Below, piece by piece: positions 24,154-36,288 of a stretch of DNA of 64,000 bases. Positions within the stretch are counted from its first letter, which is position 1. Each line of letters starts with the position of its first letter. The DNA is from Scedosporium boydii (taxonomy: Eukaryota; Ascomycota; Sordariomycetes; Microascales; Microascaceae), in assembly GCA_002221725.1 (NCBI GenBank), contig NJFT01000142.1, forward strand, positions 42,959-106,958. The letters run 5' to 3'. A model generated the notes under the pieces. The model did no database searches. It was not told where the DNA came from and worked only from the letters and a program-made list of their open reading frames with translations. The translations under genes and the position numbers were made by a program.

Positions 24154-25266
24154 GTAGCGCAAGTGTGCTTGTCTGCGTTGCGATGAAGGAGTGAGATCTC
24201 TCTCCATAGACGTGGAAATGTGTCTACGTGTATTCGTTTACAAGCATGGAGTGGTTATGACTGTGATGACTGTCAGTTGTTTATAAAAGATACCATTTTC
24301 AAAACGTTTTGTGTTGGATGATGATGATGTATATATGAAATCAAGGCGACAAGGCCTATCATGAATTGTGTTATTGAACTTTGGACTTTGAGCTCCTCAA
24401 GCCCCAAATCACGACTTGACCAAGAATGCTGAGATACAGGAATCCTTCTCCTCACAACTACTTATCGGGTAGGCATTAGCTAAATTAATGGCTTGGAAAT
24501 GTCCGATATCAGCTGAATGCACATATTTGACTGTGTAGCACATCCGGGACTATAATATCGGCAAGACATGGCGAGGGTTGGCCAAGTTCATCGTCTCCCG
24601 GTGTTTCTATGTTTACAATTTCTTTAGGGAAACGGGGCTTCTTCCGCCGGCATTGCGATGGATTGTTTATCGAGGTGTTTTCTAAATGAAGTTTCCCCCC
24701 CGACCGTATACCACCTCCCAACAATTTGTTAAGGTGGGTCAAGTCGATGTGGATTTAAAGGTTGAGGCTGATTTTAAGAGCTCAATTGATTTGCCGAAAG
24801 TGGCTCTGGGACGGCACCTTCTGAGTGCATCAATTCATGGACATCATCTCGGGAATGCTCTTTGACAGCAACAACAGCAACAACAACAACGGCAATAGCC
24901 AGGCTATCATCGTCACATTCCCTTTTTTTCCCACCATATTTTGCTCAGACTGCCTCATCCTATGATGGCGCATGATAGTGTATCACCACAAACCCTTTCT
25001 GAAGAATGAACCTAGCCTATAGTCACAGCTCTGTCACAAGATAGCCTAGCATCCGCAGATCTTAGCTTCAGCCTTACCACTCACCTCGCCCTTTTCTCCA
25101 TCGACTCTCCGACCTCGACAAATTGTTGGCAAACCTGTTCCCCCGACCTCGGCACTCTTCTTCCCGCGATGTCGAGGTCCTTTATTTAGCCATTAACTCA
25201 CACCTGTTACCATAGCGCACTGCGATTTCACTGTCGCGCCGAGCCACGTGTTCGAGAGCCGAAGCC
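24154..25266. other. 1.1 kb intergenic region upstream of MED5
   Basis: This holds the 3' end of the Irc20-like gene and the promoter of MED5. CT-rich sequence precedes the MED5 start. No further gene seen. Confidence 0.5.
24866..24890. repeat. Short CAA/CAG trinucleotide run
   Basis: CAG and CAA triplets alternate in the MED5 upstream region. It is short and not in a supported coding frame. Confidence 0.6.
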
Positions 25267-28200
25267 ATGGCGAGCCGCGATCTCGTCCTCCGAGTTCAGC
25301 TCGCCTCGATGAAGGAATGGGGCGACTTCCTCGACAAATGCCTCTTTAAGCGCCTAAGCATCTCGAAATTCGAGTCCTTCGTACCTCATCTCCGATCCAA
25401 ACATCCTCTCCCCCCCGACGCCATCGCCGACCTCCTCCTCCGCCCCCGCGCCGGCAACAACGACTGCCTCGATCCGCGAATCCCCCTCTACATCCAAACC
25501 GTTCTCGAGCTCGAATATATCGACGCCCCGGCCATCCTAAAGGCCCTATACCGCTACTCCACATCCCATACACAGTCACATAGCGACGTCCAGGACCTAC
25601 CGCCAGTCCGATGGCGGAGTTCCTACTCCGCCGAGGAGGTCATGTTCTACCGTCTGACTAAGGCCGTGGTGCATGGTGCCGGCATTAGGACGCCGAGCGA
25701 CGCGTTGCGCATGATGGATATCGTGGCCAAGTGGATGGCGCTCTTCACGGCCGCCTTTGCGACCTTTGCTGCCGATGTCATGGGTCAACTAGAGAATGCT
25801 GGTCCGAGGGAGGAGATGGAGTCGGCGCGGGCGGCATTCGTGGCACTGCTTCTGAGCGTGTGCGAGAATCCCGTGCTGTTAAGGACGGTGGGTAGACCGA
25901 TTGCAAAGAGTAAGTCTTTTGAAGACCTGCCATCCTATAGCTTGCAGGGGTAAGCTGGTCGGACTGGAGAACAGCCGCTAATCCTGTGTTCACAGAGGCG
26001 CGGAAAGCTATGCTAGACAGCCTTGTCAACTTCGTACCGACTCTGCAGATTGCGTCCATCGCTGAACGTTTGGAGCTCTTCCGATCGACGCTAGCTAGCT
26101 TCGAGCCCGCCGAGAAGCCAAAGGATGGGGGGTTAGAAGAGATGTTAGATTCCAGTGTTGGTTTGGACAGCGTCATACTACCAGAGCTACCTATCTCTAA
26201 TTCTCGAGCGGGGCTATACATTTATCTTAACGCATGTGTAAGTGAGGAGGTCCTTGAAATCCCTTATGAGGTACCGAGAGAGGCTTACATGCGTTTCGTT
26301 TCTAGTTTGTCGGGAGGCCACTGCTCGATGACCACGCTTTATTTGCTTATCTTCATAACCGTTACCAGGGAGATGTACAAACTGCAGCCGTCGACCTGAT
26401 CCTAGCCTCCTTCGATGTGCTCGCGAACGCAGTCTTCAGGAACGACGGCCACAAAACAGCCCACCTCCTACGATCCTACCTAATCAACAAGCTCCCTCTT
26501 CTCCTCGTCGCCCTTGGCCATTCCCTGTTCCCCCCCACCACGCCCGAGTTCTGCATCACCGAAGCGTTGAGCCAGGTTGATACCAACACCTTCCCCACAC
26601 TATCATCGATGTTCGACGACAGCCGCAACAACAACCCGCTCACGGATAATGTGCGGGAGGAGTTTTGTTTCGCCTGTTGTCTGCATAACCTCATGCCCCA
26701 ATCTCATATCGAAACCCTTCTGGGGGAGAACAGTTATCAGACGTTACCCTCGGGTGGTCGCTATGTGAAGGATGATTTGGTGCGAGACTGTGCCGCGGAT
26801 CCGGAAAAGATCCAGAGCTTGATAGGGGAGCTGGATAATATGGATGGAAATGTAGGCGCTGTGTGCCAGGCATTAACAGAGGTAAGACCCCTTTTATTCA
26901 CTCTCTAGGCTATCCATTTTATTTCCCCTTCGTTACTCACAATGCTATGTGGATAGGTTCTCGGACGTCTTTGCGCAAATAAGGAGACCATGTCTTTGAA
27001 GACGCTCTGCAGCCAACTAGCTAGGAAGCCTCAGAGTCTTGATGTCATGCTTCTCTTTGCAAAACCCGCAACCATTCTCCAGCCCATCTGCGATCTTCTG
27101 GACAATTGGCGGTACGAAGAGGATCAGGGTGAATACCAGCCAGTCTACGAAGAATTCGGATCCATCCTGCTGCTACTGCTCGCTTTTGCCTACAGATATA
27201 ATCTAACGCCAGCCGATATCGGCATCAGGTCTCGAGATTCCTTTGTTGCGAAGCTCCTCACTCAGGGCCACCTTAGCAGACCGCTGGGCGACCTCACGGA
27301 GCAGGAGAAGGGCCATCTCGATGGCTGGATTCACGGGCTCTTCGATACCGACGCGGGTGGTCTTGGAGACGAGCTCATGTCTTCCTGCCCACCTCAGGAC
27401 TTTTACCTCCTCATCCCTACGCTCTTCCTGAACATTGCGCTTGCCTTTGGGTCTGGGTGCCTTACCGAAGAGACCCTCAAGGGCGGTCTTGAGTGTGAGT
27501 TTCTATATAAGCGCTAGAGAGGGAGTTGTTAAGACTTCTGACTAACGTGAGAGATAGATCTCGTTGATACTTTCCTCCTTCCTTCTCTAGTCACCGCGAT
27601 CCGGTTTTTGTCTGATTACCTTTGCAATGATCAGCCGGAAGAGCAGAAGGCAATCATAAAGATTTTACAACTACTTCTAGCCCCCAACGCAATTTCGACC
27701 GAGGCCTCGACAATGCTTTCGTCGGTCTTGAACCTGGCTGCGAAACCACTAGAGCACTCCCTACGCGCGTACCAACGCCGGGACCCTAATAATGCCCAGA
27801 TTGAGCCGCTTCTGCGTACATTGAAAGACAGCCTGCCTCTGTCGCGTAGGACGGGAGGGGCAGAGCACAACGAGGTTGAGTCGTGGAGCGGCACCGCATC
27901 GGGAGGCCTAACCATGTCCATCAAGCATACGATGAATGGATTCGTGCAATGGAGTTTACAGCCCGCTAGCGTCAACGTCATGCCAACTTCCTACACGCAC
28001 AGACAGATGCTCTGCGGCCTACAAATGCTCGGCGCCTCACGGATGCTGCGCATCATTCTCGACGAAGTTCAACAGCAGTCCGAAGCCGGCAACGCAAGCA
28101 TCGTATACGACGTAACCACGGCGCTCATATGCGCGCCAGACGTCAGCAACGACCCTCCCCCGCCGCCCAACCTGCAAACGCTCGACGAGTCGGGCAACGT

Positions 28201-28639
28201 GCCCCCCGTGCCGCAGCGGCAGCTCAGCCTCCGCGAGGCCCTCAAAGCCGAGGCCGAGAACTTTAGAAAACTGCACAAGAAGGACCCGGCGCTCGCTGAG
28301 ATCGTCGTCCGGCTTCACCGGAAGGTCGAGGCGCAGATGACGCCTTCGCAGGCGCAGATACTGCAGGCGGATCTCGGTGCCTCCATGGATACTTCGGACG
28401 CCGTGCATCAGGCGGCTGCTAATGCCGCTGCCGCGGCCGCCGTGGCCGCGACGGGCGCGGGTGATCCCATGCAGATGGATTCCGTGGGGCTGGATATGAT
28501 GGCGGGCGTCACGGGGAGCGATTTCGGTATGGGTGGATCAGGGAATGGCGGGTCGCTGGATTTGAGCGAAGATATCTTTGGGCTTGATTCGGGGATGGAC
28601 ACGTTTGATATGTGGGGGGACATGATGGAGACGAGTTGA
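25267..28639 (+). CDS. MED5: Mediator complex subunit 5 (Nut1)
   Basis: Five exons (25267-25909, 25996-26237, 26306-26881, 26957-27494, 27558-28639) encode 1026 residues; 3081 bases close in frame. The all-helical protein shows family landmarks in order: an N-terminus with WGDFLDKCLFKRL, then GLYIYLNACFVGRPL formed only after splicing the second intron, then LDDHALFAYLHNRYQGD, then FLLPSLV formed across the last intron. The C-terminal 100 residues are low complexity, with an alanine run and many Met, Asp and Gly. MED5 is a tail-module subunit of Mediator, which links gene-specific activators to RNA polymerase II. The length agrees with filamentous-fungal MED5. All introns are short with standard ends. 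It is convergent with HUS1. Confidence 0.9.
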
Positions 28640-29163
28640 GGGCGGTGGAAAGAGCGAGCGCGGGTCTGGGGAGGTTCGCCATTTAGAGGGTAGAACAGGA
28701 CAACTGGGTGCCTTCTTGCGTCTCTGGTCTGTTTAGGGAGTTGAAGAGCGCTGCAATTACAATTGCAGAGAATCGAGCAGTGCATTATTAGTAGAAGCGA
28801 AGCCTAGATTAAAGAAAGCGGGATTTCAAATGCGATCTGGTCAGTCCACCATCCTTTGTTGAAACGATGAGGAGCAACCTCGATCGACTGGTTTGGACGG
28901 TGATCTAACAGTCCGGTTCCCTCCATGGAGGTATATAGACGGAAGGGATTGTGTCACGACAGCTTTTACGAGAGGGAACTACTGTTCTTCATCTCAGAAA
29001 ACAGGGTATCAATTATTGCCCTCTAAACGCCTTCTTAAACATATGCCCAGGTACATGTAGTCTTTTCACTTTTAGTTTTTCCTCTTCGTTTCCTTCGAAA
29101 TGAAAACGGAAGGAAAATGCCACGTTCCATAACATCGTCAGCCCTGCGTAAATCTCCCTTCTC
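28640..29163. other. Convergent intergenic region, MED5 and HUS1
   Basis: Both genes end here. No third gene or repeat seen. Confidence 0.5.
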
Positions 29164-30338
29164 TCATTGCGCATACGATTGAACGTAATACTACATCAAC
29201 GGAGAGTTAGTAAACACAACCTCATTCGGCATGTTAGTCCAGGGGAGCGAGCCACTCACCGTCATGACCGACTCCTCAGCCATCGTATGCTCATCAAAAT
29301 GCGAGATGTAGCAATACAGAATCAGAGCATGATCATCTATAAAGCTCCCAATCACCTTCCCTTCGAGCCTCCCAACACTCAACACCCTACTCAGATCCTT
29401 CCCGTCAACGCGCACGGTAGCCCAGCGATCGGGCCCAGCCTCGCGGAACCTCGTGCTCGGGTGCTCCTCGATAGGCATGCTCATCTGCTCCTGGTTGAGT
29501 TCGGGTGTCACGAGGCCGGACCACTCGCTGCAGACGGAGCCGCCGTCGGTCTGCACGCGCAGGCGCAGGCTTCCGAACATGTTCGCGCTGAGCTCGAGCT
29601 TCGCGCTGGAGCGGGACGAGGAGGAGGAGGCGGCCGTGAGGCGGGTGAAGCGGTCGGCTATGGCTTTGAGCTGGAGTAAGGGGGGGAAGGTGATGTTGAC
29701 GTCTGGGTCACGGGTCTTGGGCTGCATGATGCTCTCGACTGACTCCGGGTAGAGGACGCGAACCGGGATCTCATGGGTGATGATCTTCTCTCGCTCGCGT
29801 CTCAGAGAGGTCTCTAAGTTCTCCACGGGGAATGTGGAGGTATCGCCGTCATCGTCGTCGTCGAAGCCGAAATTGGTCGTCGGCCTAGGCGGAGGAGCCA
29901 TACCACCGTGGCCCGCCGAATTGGTCAGGGTGGTGATGGTCATGGCGAGGATGGGAACTCCATCGGTGCGGCGCTTGGCGAGCTTCATACTGGCGGAGAC
30001 GGAGTTGAGGGCGGACTTGAGAGCTCGCTGCAGAGGAGTCAGCGGGATCTCGAGGTCGATGATGTTGTCGACCTCTTTGGAGGAGATGGTGAACTCGTCA
30101 AAGATGACGTCCATGTTGAAGCTGGCCCAGACGTGGGAGCCGACGTCGGGGATGGCGGTGAAGCGGGCGACATTGTTGTCGAGGCGCACCCAGGCGATCT
30201 TTTCGAGGGAAGATAGAGCTGCCGTGAGCTCTGGGGATGTGCGCGAGGTGTATTAGTTGACAAGTTGCTTGGAGGGAGTGTGGTGGTTTACATACTTTGG
30301 AATGTGCTTATATTCTTCAGCTGGGCGTTGAACCTCAT
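29164..30338 (-). CDS. HUS1: DNA damage checkpoint clamp subunit HUS1
   Basis: Three exons (30296-30338, 29260-30230, 29164-29190) encode 346 residues. The N-terminus MRFNAQLKNISTFQK followed by LTAALSSLEKIAW and the downstream FDEFTISS, LEIPLTPLQRAL and LVTPEL segments are HUS1 landmarks. HUS1 joins RAD9 and RAD1 in the 9-1-1 clamp, a PCNA-like ring loaded at damaged DNA to activate the ATR-type checkpoint. A poly-Asp stretch near residue 130 lies in a variable loop. The last exon is only 27 bases and gives YYVQSYAQ; its 69-bp intron has gtgagt and ACTAAC signals. Reading through that intron instead gives a frame that stops at the TAG of the acceptor itself, so a model made from the longest open frame would have the wrong C-terminus. 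Confidence 0.88.
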
Positions 30339-32492
30339 TCTGTCTGTGTGAGGCTCTCAGGCTTAAGCCCCAGGCTTGGTATCAAACGAGTCCTTGGGGC
30401 TCGGGAAGACAGTCTCGTCCGAGCTTGAGGCTCGAAACGATGAAGTGCGAAGAGCTTGGAGAATAATTGAAGTATCAATTGTTCACTTTGATGTTGTGCA
30501 TGAAGCAGCTTTGAGGCTGGCTCACTTCAATGTTCAATTGTTCACTTCCGGCTTTGTGAGTCGTGACGTATTACTTCATCCCAGACTGTACAATGTACAA
30601 TTGAAACACCCGGACTGCTGTGCGGAAACAACTTTGAACTCTGAGTTTTGGAGTTGAAGCTTCGAAACATCAAATCTTGATCCATAATTTTTATCGTCAT
30701 CACGCAGGGTAGTTTTTCCACTTTCAAGTCTCGTCACTGCATTGTGATGCCACAGAACAGAACCTGGTTCGACGAGGTACGAAGCAATCACCCATACATT
30801 CATACATTGGATCAATTGAAAGTACTTCGGACTGAGGTACAGAAGTACAGAGGTAGTGCTGACTGTGTTGGAGCCCCGCTGGCTTGATCAATCGATTGCC
30901 AGCTGTGACAGCCATTGTACCTGCCTGTGTAGTTATGTTATACCTTGAACGAGGACTGGAGTCTCGAGATTGTTTTTTTGGTAATTCAATCCGTTGGATC
31001 AATGGACTTGATTTGGTGCGTATAACGCAACAGATATTGCCCCGTTAGCATCTAGATTACTAGGACCAATGTCTCAATTTCATTCCGCAGCGTTGTCAGA
31101 CGAGCGTATGCGTACCCAGGTACGAAGTACACTATGTTGAAAGTGGTCTTGCGTGTCAAGACTTGCCGTCGGCACAACCTTGTGCTCTTATCCCCACTAT
31201 CTGTGCTGTCCGTCCCTGATCTTAATCTGGCCCTACAAGGTCTGGACAAGGTACTGCCAAGCCTCCGTATCGACGATCAAAGGAAACAATACGCGAGTCA
31301 TTTGCAAACTGCGAAACAAGGGCGGGCCTTCCGAAGTATTGTACAACAACTTCGTACATTCGCACCACCAGTCAACCGCATTCCGTATCCTAAACGTTTA
31401 GGTTCCCCCTGCAACCTAGCCTATCGGGCTATTCGCCGCCCCTCCGCCTCCACGTACCACGTACGATCCAGTACCGCTGGCGGGAGTGTGGCGGCCTCCA
31501 AGTCTCCGACCGGGACTCGAGGCCTGGGTCTTTCACGTGGGTTCTGAACACGAAGACATTAACCTGGCGGGAGTAGCTCTCTCATGCGTCACTATCACCA
31601 CCGCCGCCATGAAGATAAGAGCAACGAGCTTCATTTTCTGCGTACTTGTCTCTCTCCCTTTGAGTTTATGTATCCTCTCTTGACAGTGTGGCCCCAGGAG
31701 TGGATCGCGAGTTGGACACTTGACCCTTGACAGTCCAAGATCCCTCCCTCGTGAACACTAAAACCCAGGACAGCTCTGGCAATGAAGTATTGACAAAGTA
31801 CATCATACTACAAAGAACACCGCCGAGTACACACATTTGCTACCCCGATTAAACTGCACAGACCATCCATGTCTTCGGGCAACAATGTACGAAGTAGGGA
31901 GCGACAGCAAAGGACATTCTCCTTTGCAACATCCGAGGAATGTCTTTGACGTCAAAGACAATCTGACCGATCAATTTCTTCGACCATTGATGGCTCAGTC
32001 TCAACTGCTGAATAGGCCCATACTAATACGGGACAAATCCCACCCTAAATTCGTCAAGGTTCTGCTTCCTCCTTACCCACCAGGCCCGAATGACCTTCGT
32101 CCTCATCATCGTTATCCATGCCCCACTGTAATACCACCTACGACCCGCCTAACCCCGAACGACCCGTGTCCTTCTTTAGCGCTTAATACCACTATCGGCA
32201 TAGTCTCAGACCCTCAGCTGGAGGCCTGAGGGACCACCAGACCTGTGCTCCCTCAGCAATGTTTGATTGATGGACGCTGTAAGAGTTGAGTCCTTGGCTC
32301 GAGAGGCTTGGTATCAATCATAAGTGACGAACGCCCCTCGCCGCCACACCCACCTTCCTCTCCAACCTCGAATCCTTCGAACCCTTGCTTCCTCCCTCCC
32401 CCATTCCAACTCCGACAGCGAACGTCGACCTGGGCGGTTTCGATGCCCACGAAACCTCGCCATTCGCCCAAAAACCCGCATCCGACCAAATC
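30339..32492. other. 2.15 kb intergenic region, no gene supported
   Basis: Upstream of HUS1 and upstream of the next plus-strand gene, so it carries two promoters. Open frames of 137 codons (31134-31547) and 130 codons (31837-32229) lack family motifs. Two exact copies of the TACGAAGTA word lie at 31121 and 31888, with looser relatives near 30776 and 31352. Confidence 0.5.
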
Positions 32493-33622
32493 ATGAGCCT
32501 CGACACTGTCGGGACTCTGCTGGCCGCCATTGCGAATCTACTCAGTGAAGGTCTCCAAATCCTAGCCCAGACTGATACCCACCTGTGGGGCCCCGACGAA
32601 CACGAGCAGGTGCGCGCCTTCGAGGACGCCCTCGACGAAGCGAAGAAGGACTTTCAAGAGCTGTCGCCATTGGTGAAAGGCCAGTTGTACTATCAGAACG
32701 ATCGTAAACGTATGTCTAGCAGTCCCAGTTCCTCCAACTATCGAAGTCGCCCTGTAATATGGCCTCTCCCGAGCACACACATCCGCTGACATTACTGGAT
32801 TTTCTCCCCTTCTTCTTAGGCGAATCACTCGACGAACTAAGAGCTTTGCGCGCGAAATTCGAGACACACATTCAAAGCTTCCGAGACTGGGGGAATGCAG
32901 GCGGTCCAATAAATCCCCTATGGCTGAATGACACGAAACTTTTACGGAGAGAACTACACCGAGCTCAGTGCAAAGCCGTCGGGAGGATATTCGCCCTCGA
33001 ACAGGAATCCGAGCCCCGATGTCTCGGCGCATTCCTCGTATACCGAAAACAGCGCGCCTGGGCGAACCAACCCTGCAACCAGCTGGAGGAGTACAAGCGG
33101 CGTCAGCTGGAGGAGCTGATGACGTGTAATAGCGTCGGCAAGTTTGAGCGTTTCGGCGAACAGGACATCGCCTTCGTGTGCGACTTTTGCGACGGATACA
33201 TGGTGTGGGAGGATCTCGAGAGCATGCCGTCGATACGCACCGTCGACGAGACCGTCACCGCCTCGGGTACCAGGACGCCGCCGTTACCGCCTACCCTCGG
33301 AGCTGAACATTGGCAGGCCACAGGATTTGCCGTCACGACGAGGGAGGAGAAGAGTATCGTCTTCGCGCCGTTGGCCGTCGGTAACCATCTTCCGCCCGAC
33401 GCGGGGGAGTGGGAGTCTCGCATCATATGCCCTGTTTGTAACGACGAGTACGTCCTTGCGCAGGGAGATGATGAGATGGAGCAAATACGCTACGATGAGA
33501 GATCCTACGCCAACCTCGCTGCTTTCCAGGCGCACATGGAGTGGCAGCACACCTCTTACCCCGTACCGACGATACCCCTGCCTGCGCTGCCATCGCCGAA
33601 AAGCAACTGTAGAATTATGTAA
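32493..33622 (+). CDS. Uncharacterised protein with two CxxC pairs and a CaaX-like end
   Basis: I do not recognise this family. Two exons (32493-32709, 32820-33622) give 339 residues in frame; the intron starts gtatgt and ends cttcttag. The N-terminal 130 residues look helical and heptad-rich (FEDALDEAKKDFQEL, LDELRALRAKFETH). Two CxxC pairs follow, CDFC (about residue 190) and CPVC (about 277), with HMEWQH about 40 residues after the second, which could form a zinc site. The last four residues are CRIM, which fits a CaaX prenylation signal. Upstream of the ATG the frame is open for 36 codons but has no other ATG. A membrane-attached adaptor is one possible reading, but that is inference only. 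Confidence 0.72.
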
Positions 33623-34332
33623 CGGACTATGATTGTGTCTTGGGTTGCTCTCTTTTTCCTTCCGGCGTTGGTATGCGCTTTGCTTTTGTTTCTGTCGTTT
33701 TCTTTCTCTTCTTTATTTTGGCATAGGCCGGATTGGATGCGAGTCGGGTGCATGGCCAGCTCGGCGCAGGATACAGGGAACGGAGTTTCACGGCCGACAA
33801 ATACTATGTCTCTTGGTGTTTTTTCCGGTTTTATTTATCATGACGGGATGAGGTGTTTTGCAGCCTTTTTTGTCACGGCGTTAGGTGGGCTTGATATACA
33901 CTAGGAGTGTAAGTAAGGTTTCTAGAGTGTTTGCTCTCCCTCTAGATACAACAGGCAAGATGTCCTCTTTTCCTCCCTCTTCTTCTTCTTGCCCGTGGAC
34001 TGCACCACCTGTAATTCAGGACAGACGGAATCGGTCGCTTTCAAGATCGAATCTCGATAAGTTTACTTGTGTGTACTTGTGTAACATATATATACATGAG
34101 TCTCGCAGGTTCAGTAGACTCGCGCCACCCATCATCGACAACGCTCCCATCACGGTGATATATCCCTATGTAGACGTGGACTTGTCGTCTCCCCACGCTT
34201 AGTACGCAAAAACCGTTGACATTAACCCATTTTCCATACAAGAAAAGAAAAAAAAAAATAAGAACAAGAAAAACAAGAGGCAAAATGATATCGTTTGCCC
34301 AGCCCGGCGTACTGCCCCCCCTTTTTCTACGC
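33623..34332. other. Convergent intergenic region
   Basis: This holds the 3' ends of the uncharacterised gene and SEC22. A T-rich tract follows the first stop codon. No gene seen. Confidence 0.5.
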
Positions 34333-35231
34333 TCAAAAGAACCTCCACCACAAAAACACCAAAATAATGAACCCCAACGCCGCAAACGGCCCATACTGCT
34401 TCACCAACAAATCCCAATTAATCTTGACAGCCGCCTTCCTATACTTCTTACTATCGTCCCTCAGCCTCGACGACAGCTCGCCCATGCGCTCGAGGCTGTC
34501 GCCGCGGTAGAGCAGGTCCTCGATGTTCTTGGTCATGACCTTGGTGACGTCGCGCAGCTCGTCGTTGAGGCGGTCGAGGTTCTGCGAGGCGCGGGCGTCG
34601 GAGTAGGTGGCTTTCGTGCGGGCGATGAAGGTGTCGAAGTCCATGAAGGCGTAAGGGCGTAGCGTGGGGGAGTGGATCTGCGCGGGCGGGTGGGTGGTTG
34701 TGAATTCGCGGGAGAGGTCGGCGAGGTAGGTGAATGCTAGCTTGCGGGGGTAGGAGCGTTCACAGATGCAGATGAAGACGATGTCGCTTTCGATTAGGTA
34801 GCTGTTGGAAGCTTGTTAGCTCTTGCCTTTTTGGGTTTACTTCCTTTCTTCGGGTCTCCTCTTTGGGGCTGGGAGAGTGCGTGCGAGGGGAGAACGGACT
34901 GGAGGACGAATTGGCCGGATTCGATGCTCGCTTGCGGTTCGGAGTTGCGGGTCAGTTTGCGGAGGACTTGGCGGATTTGACTCTTGACTTCGCCGACGGC
35001 GGATTGTGACTATGGTTCCAAATCGCGTTAGGCCTTGGTTCTATTCTGAGATGATATATTTTCTATAGGTGTGGTAGTACCTGCTCGTCATCGACGGATG
35101 CGCAGAGCATCAAGCCTAGGTTATCGACTTGTGTTAGCTACGCCGATGTTCCGTTCCCCCCCTGTGGTAATGGGAGTTTGGCGTGGGGGGTAAGTACCGT
35201 CAAGACGCGCTATTTGGGTAGATCGAATCAT
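34333..35231 (-). CDS. SEC22: R-SNARE Sec22, ER-Golgi vesicle fusion
   Basis: Four exons (35198-35231, 35081-35115, 34900-35009, 34333-34801) give 215 residues, the usual SEC22 length. The first two exons are only 34 and 35 bases. An N-terminal longin domain begins MIRSTQIARLDG, LMLCASVDDEQ and includes CERSYPRKLAFTYL. The SNARE motif covers about residues 128-188 with LDRLNDELRDVT, then MTKNIEDLLYRG with the central Arg of an R-SNARE. The tail anchor ends FLWWRFF. Sec22 works in COPII and COPI vesicle fusion between ER and Golgi. The third intron seems to use a weak gtccgt donor; the choice rests on joining VLH to YLIESD, as in other Sec22 proteins. Confidence 0.93.
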
Positions 35232-36288
35232 GGTGACTGTTGAAGAAGAAGAAGATGGATCGGGGTGTTCGTTTGCTCGTTCGTCAGGAGAAGAACAGTC
35301 GAGCGAGTGCTCCGTGCCAGGGAGAGCAGAGTTCAGGAGCAAGGCTGGAGCTTTTTGGATGCGAGTGTGGCTAGACAGAGGTGGGTTCTGTAGGTGACGT
35401 GGAATGTTGGCCGGATTGGTAGATCTGGCTTCGTTGACACGAAATACTGAAGACTGGCTTCGGGCAAACGTTCTTGGAAGATGTGGTGGTCGTTTGTTTC
35501 GTTGCTGTTCAGAGTTGAAGCTCAGAGCGCGGTCGCTGGCAGTTGAAGCCACATGGAACAATTGATATTGTGAGGTGTTCAAATGCAGGTACTTACTTGA
35601 ATGTCACCACAAGATACGTACCCAATTTGAGCTTAAATCTCACACAAGCTCCCTTGCCAGCAATACTCTAAACTTTAGCAGCTGGAGGCAACCTAACAAT
35701 CTGCAAATGTACATATAGCTAACAGTGACGCCTGTCGAGTTTGAAGTTCTATCAGTGTTGTCCAATTTGACATACCGAGGTATGGCGGTCTTAATTCCTA
35801 CGCCCTCCTCTCTTCCTATAACTTCCTACATAACCGAACCACCACTATTATTATACCAGGATGCAATCGCACTGAACAATGTTGGCTATCGACGGAGAAA
35901 AGTAAAAAGAAGGAAAAGAAAGGAAAGGAAAGACAACCATATATTTTACAGAAGCGCCCGAGGACAGCATTCCTAGCGGTGAACAGGCAAGCGAGGGGGG
36001 GAAACAAGCAGCAGCAGCCGTCTCATACGCAGCTCGACCGGCCACTTCCTCTTTTCCCATCACATGGCCTAATTGGATGTCGCCAATATATTGTCGTCGC
36101 TGATAGTGTAGAAGGTTCGAGACTGAGCACGAGAAAGATTTTCACTCTTAATGCCGTACTCACACTAATACAACTTCGTGTAAGCAGACTCGAGGAGTGG
36201 CAAGTCCTCCAGGATAAGCCCTCAGCCTCTTCAAACCCAGCTCGCCCTCACCGAGCGAGCTCTGCCGTGTCATTCAATTTACAGCGGC
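35232..36288. other. 1.06 kb intergenic region
   Basis: Upstream of SEC22 and downstream of the phosphotransferase-like gene, both on the minus strand. No supported gene. The frame at 35979-36419 plus overlaps the coding end of the phosphotransferase-like gene and is a shadow. Confidence 0.5.

Noticed and set aside
31134..31547. 137-codon plus-strand frame upstream of the zinc-type protein
   Set aside because: No recognisable motif, overlaps another open frame, and contains no splice-supported extension.
31609..31683. 24-codon frame resembling a signal peptide (MKIRATSFIFCVL...)
   Set aside because: It stops right after the hydrophobic part, and no downstream exon with a coherent secreted protein could be joined.
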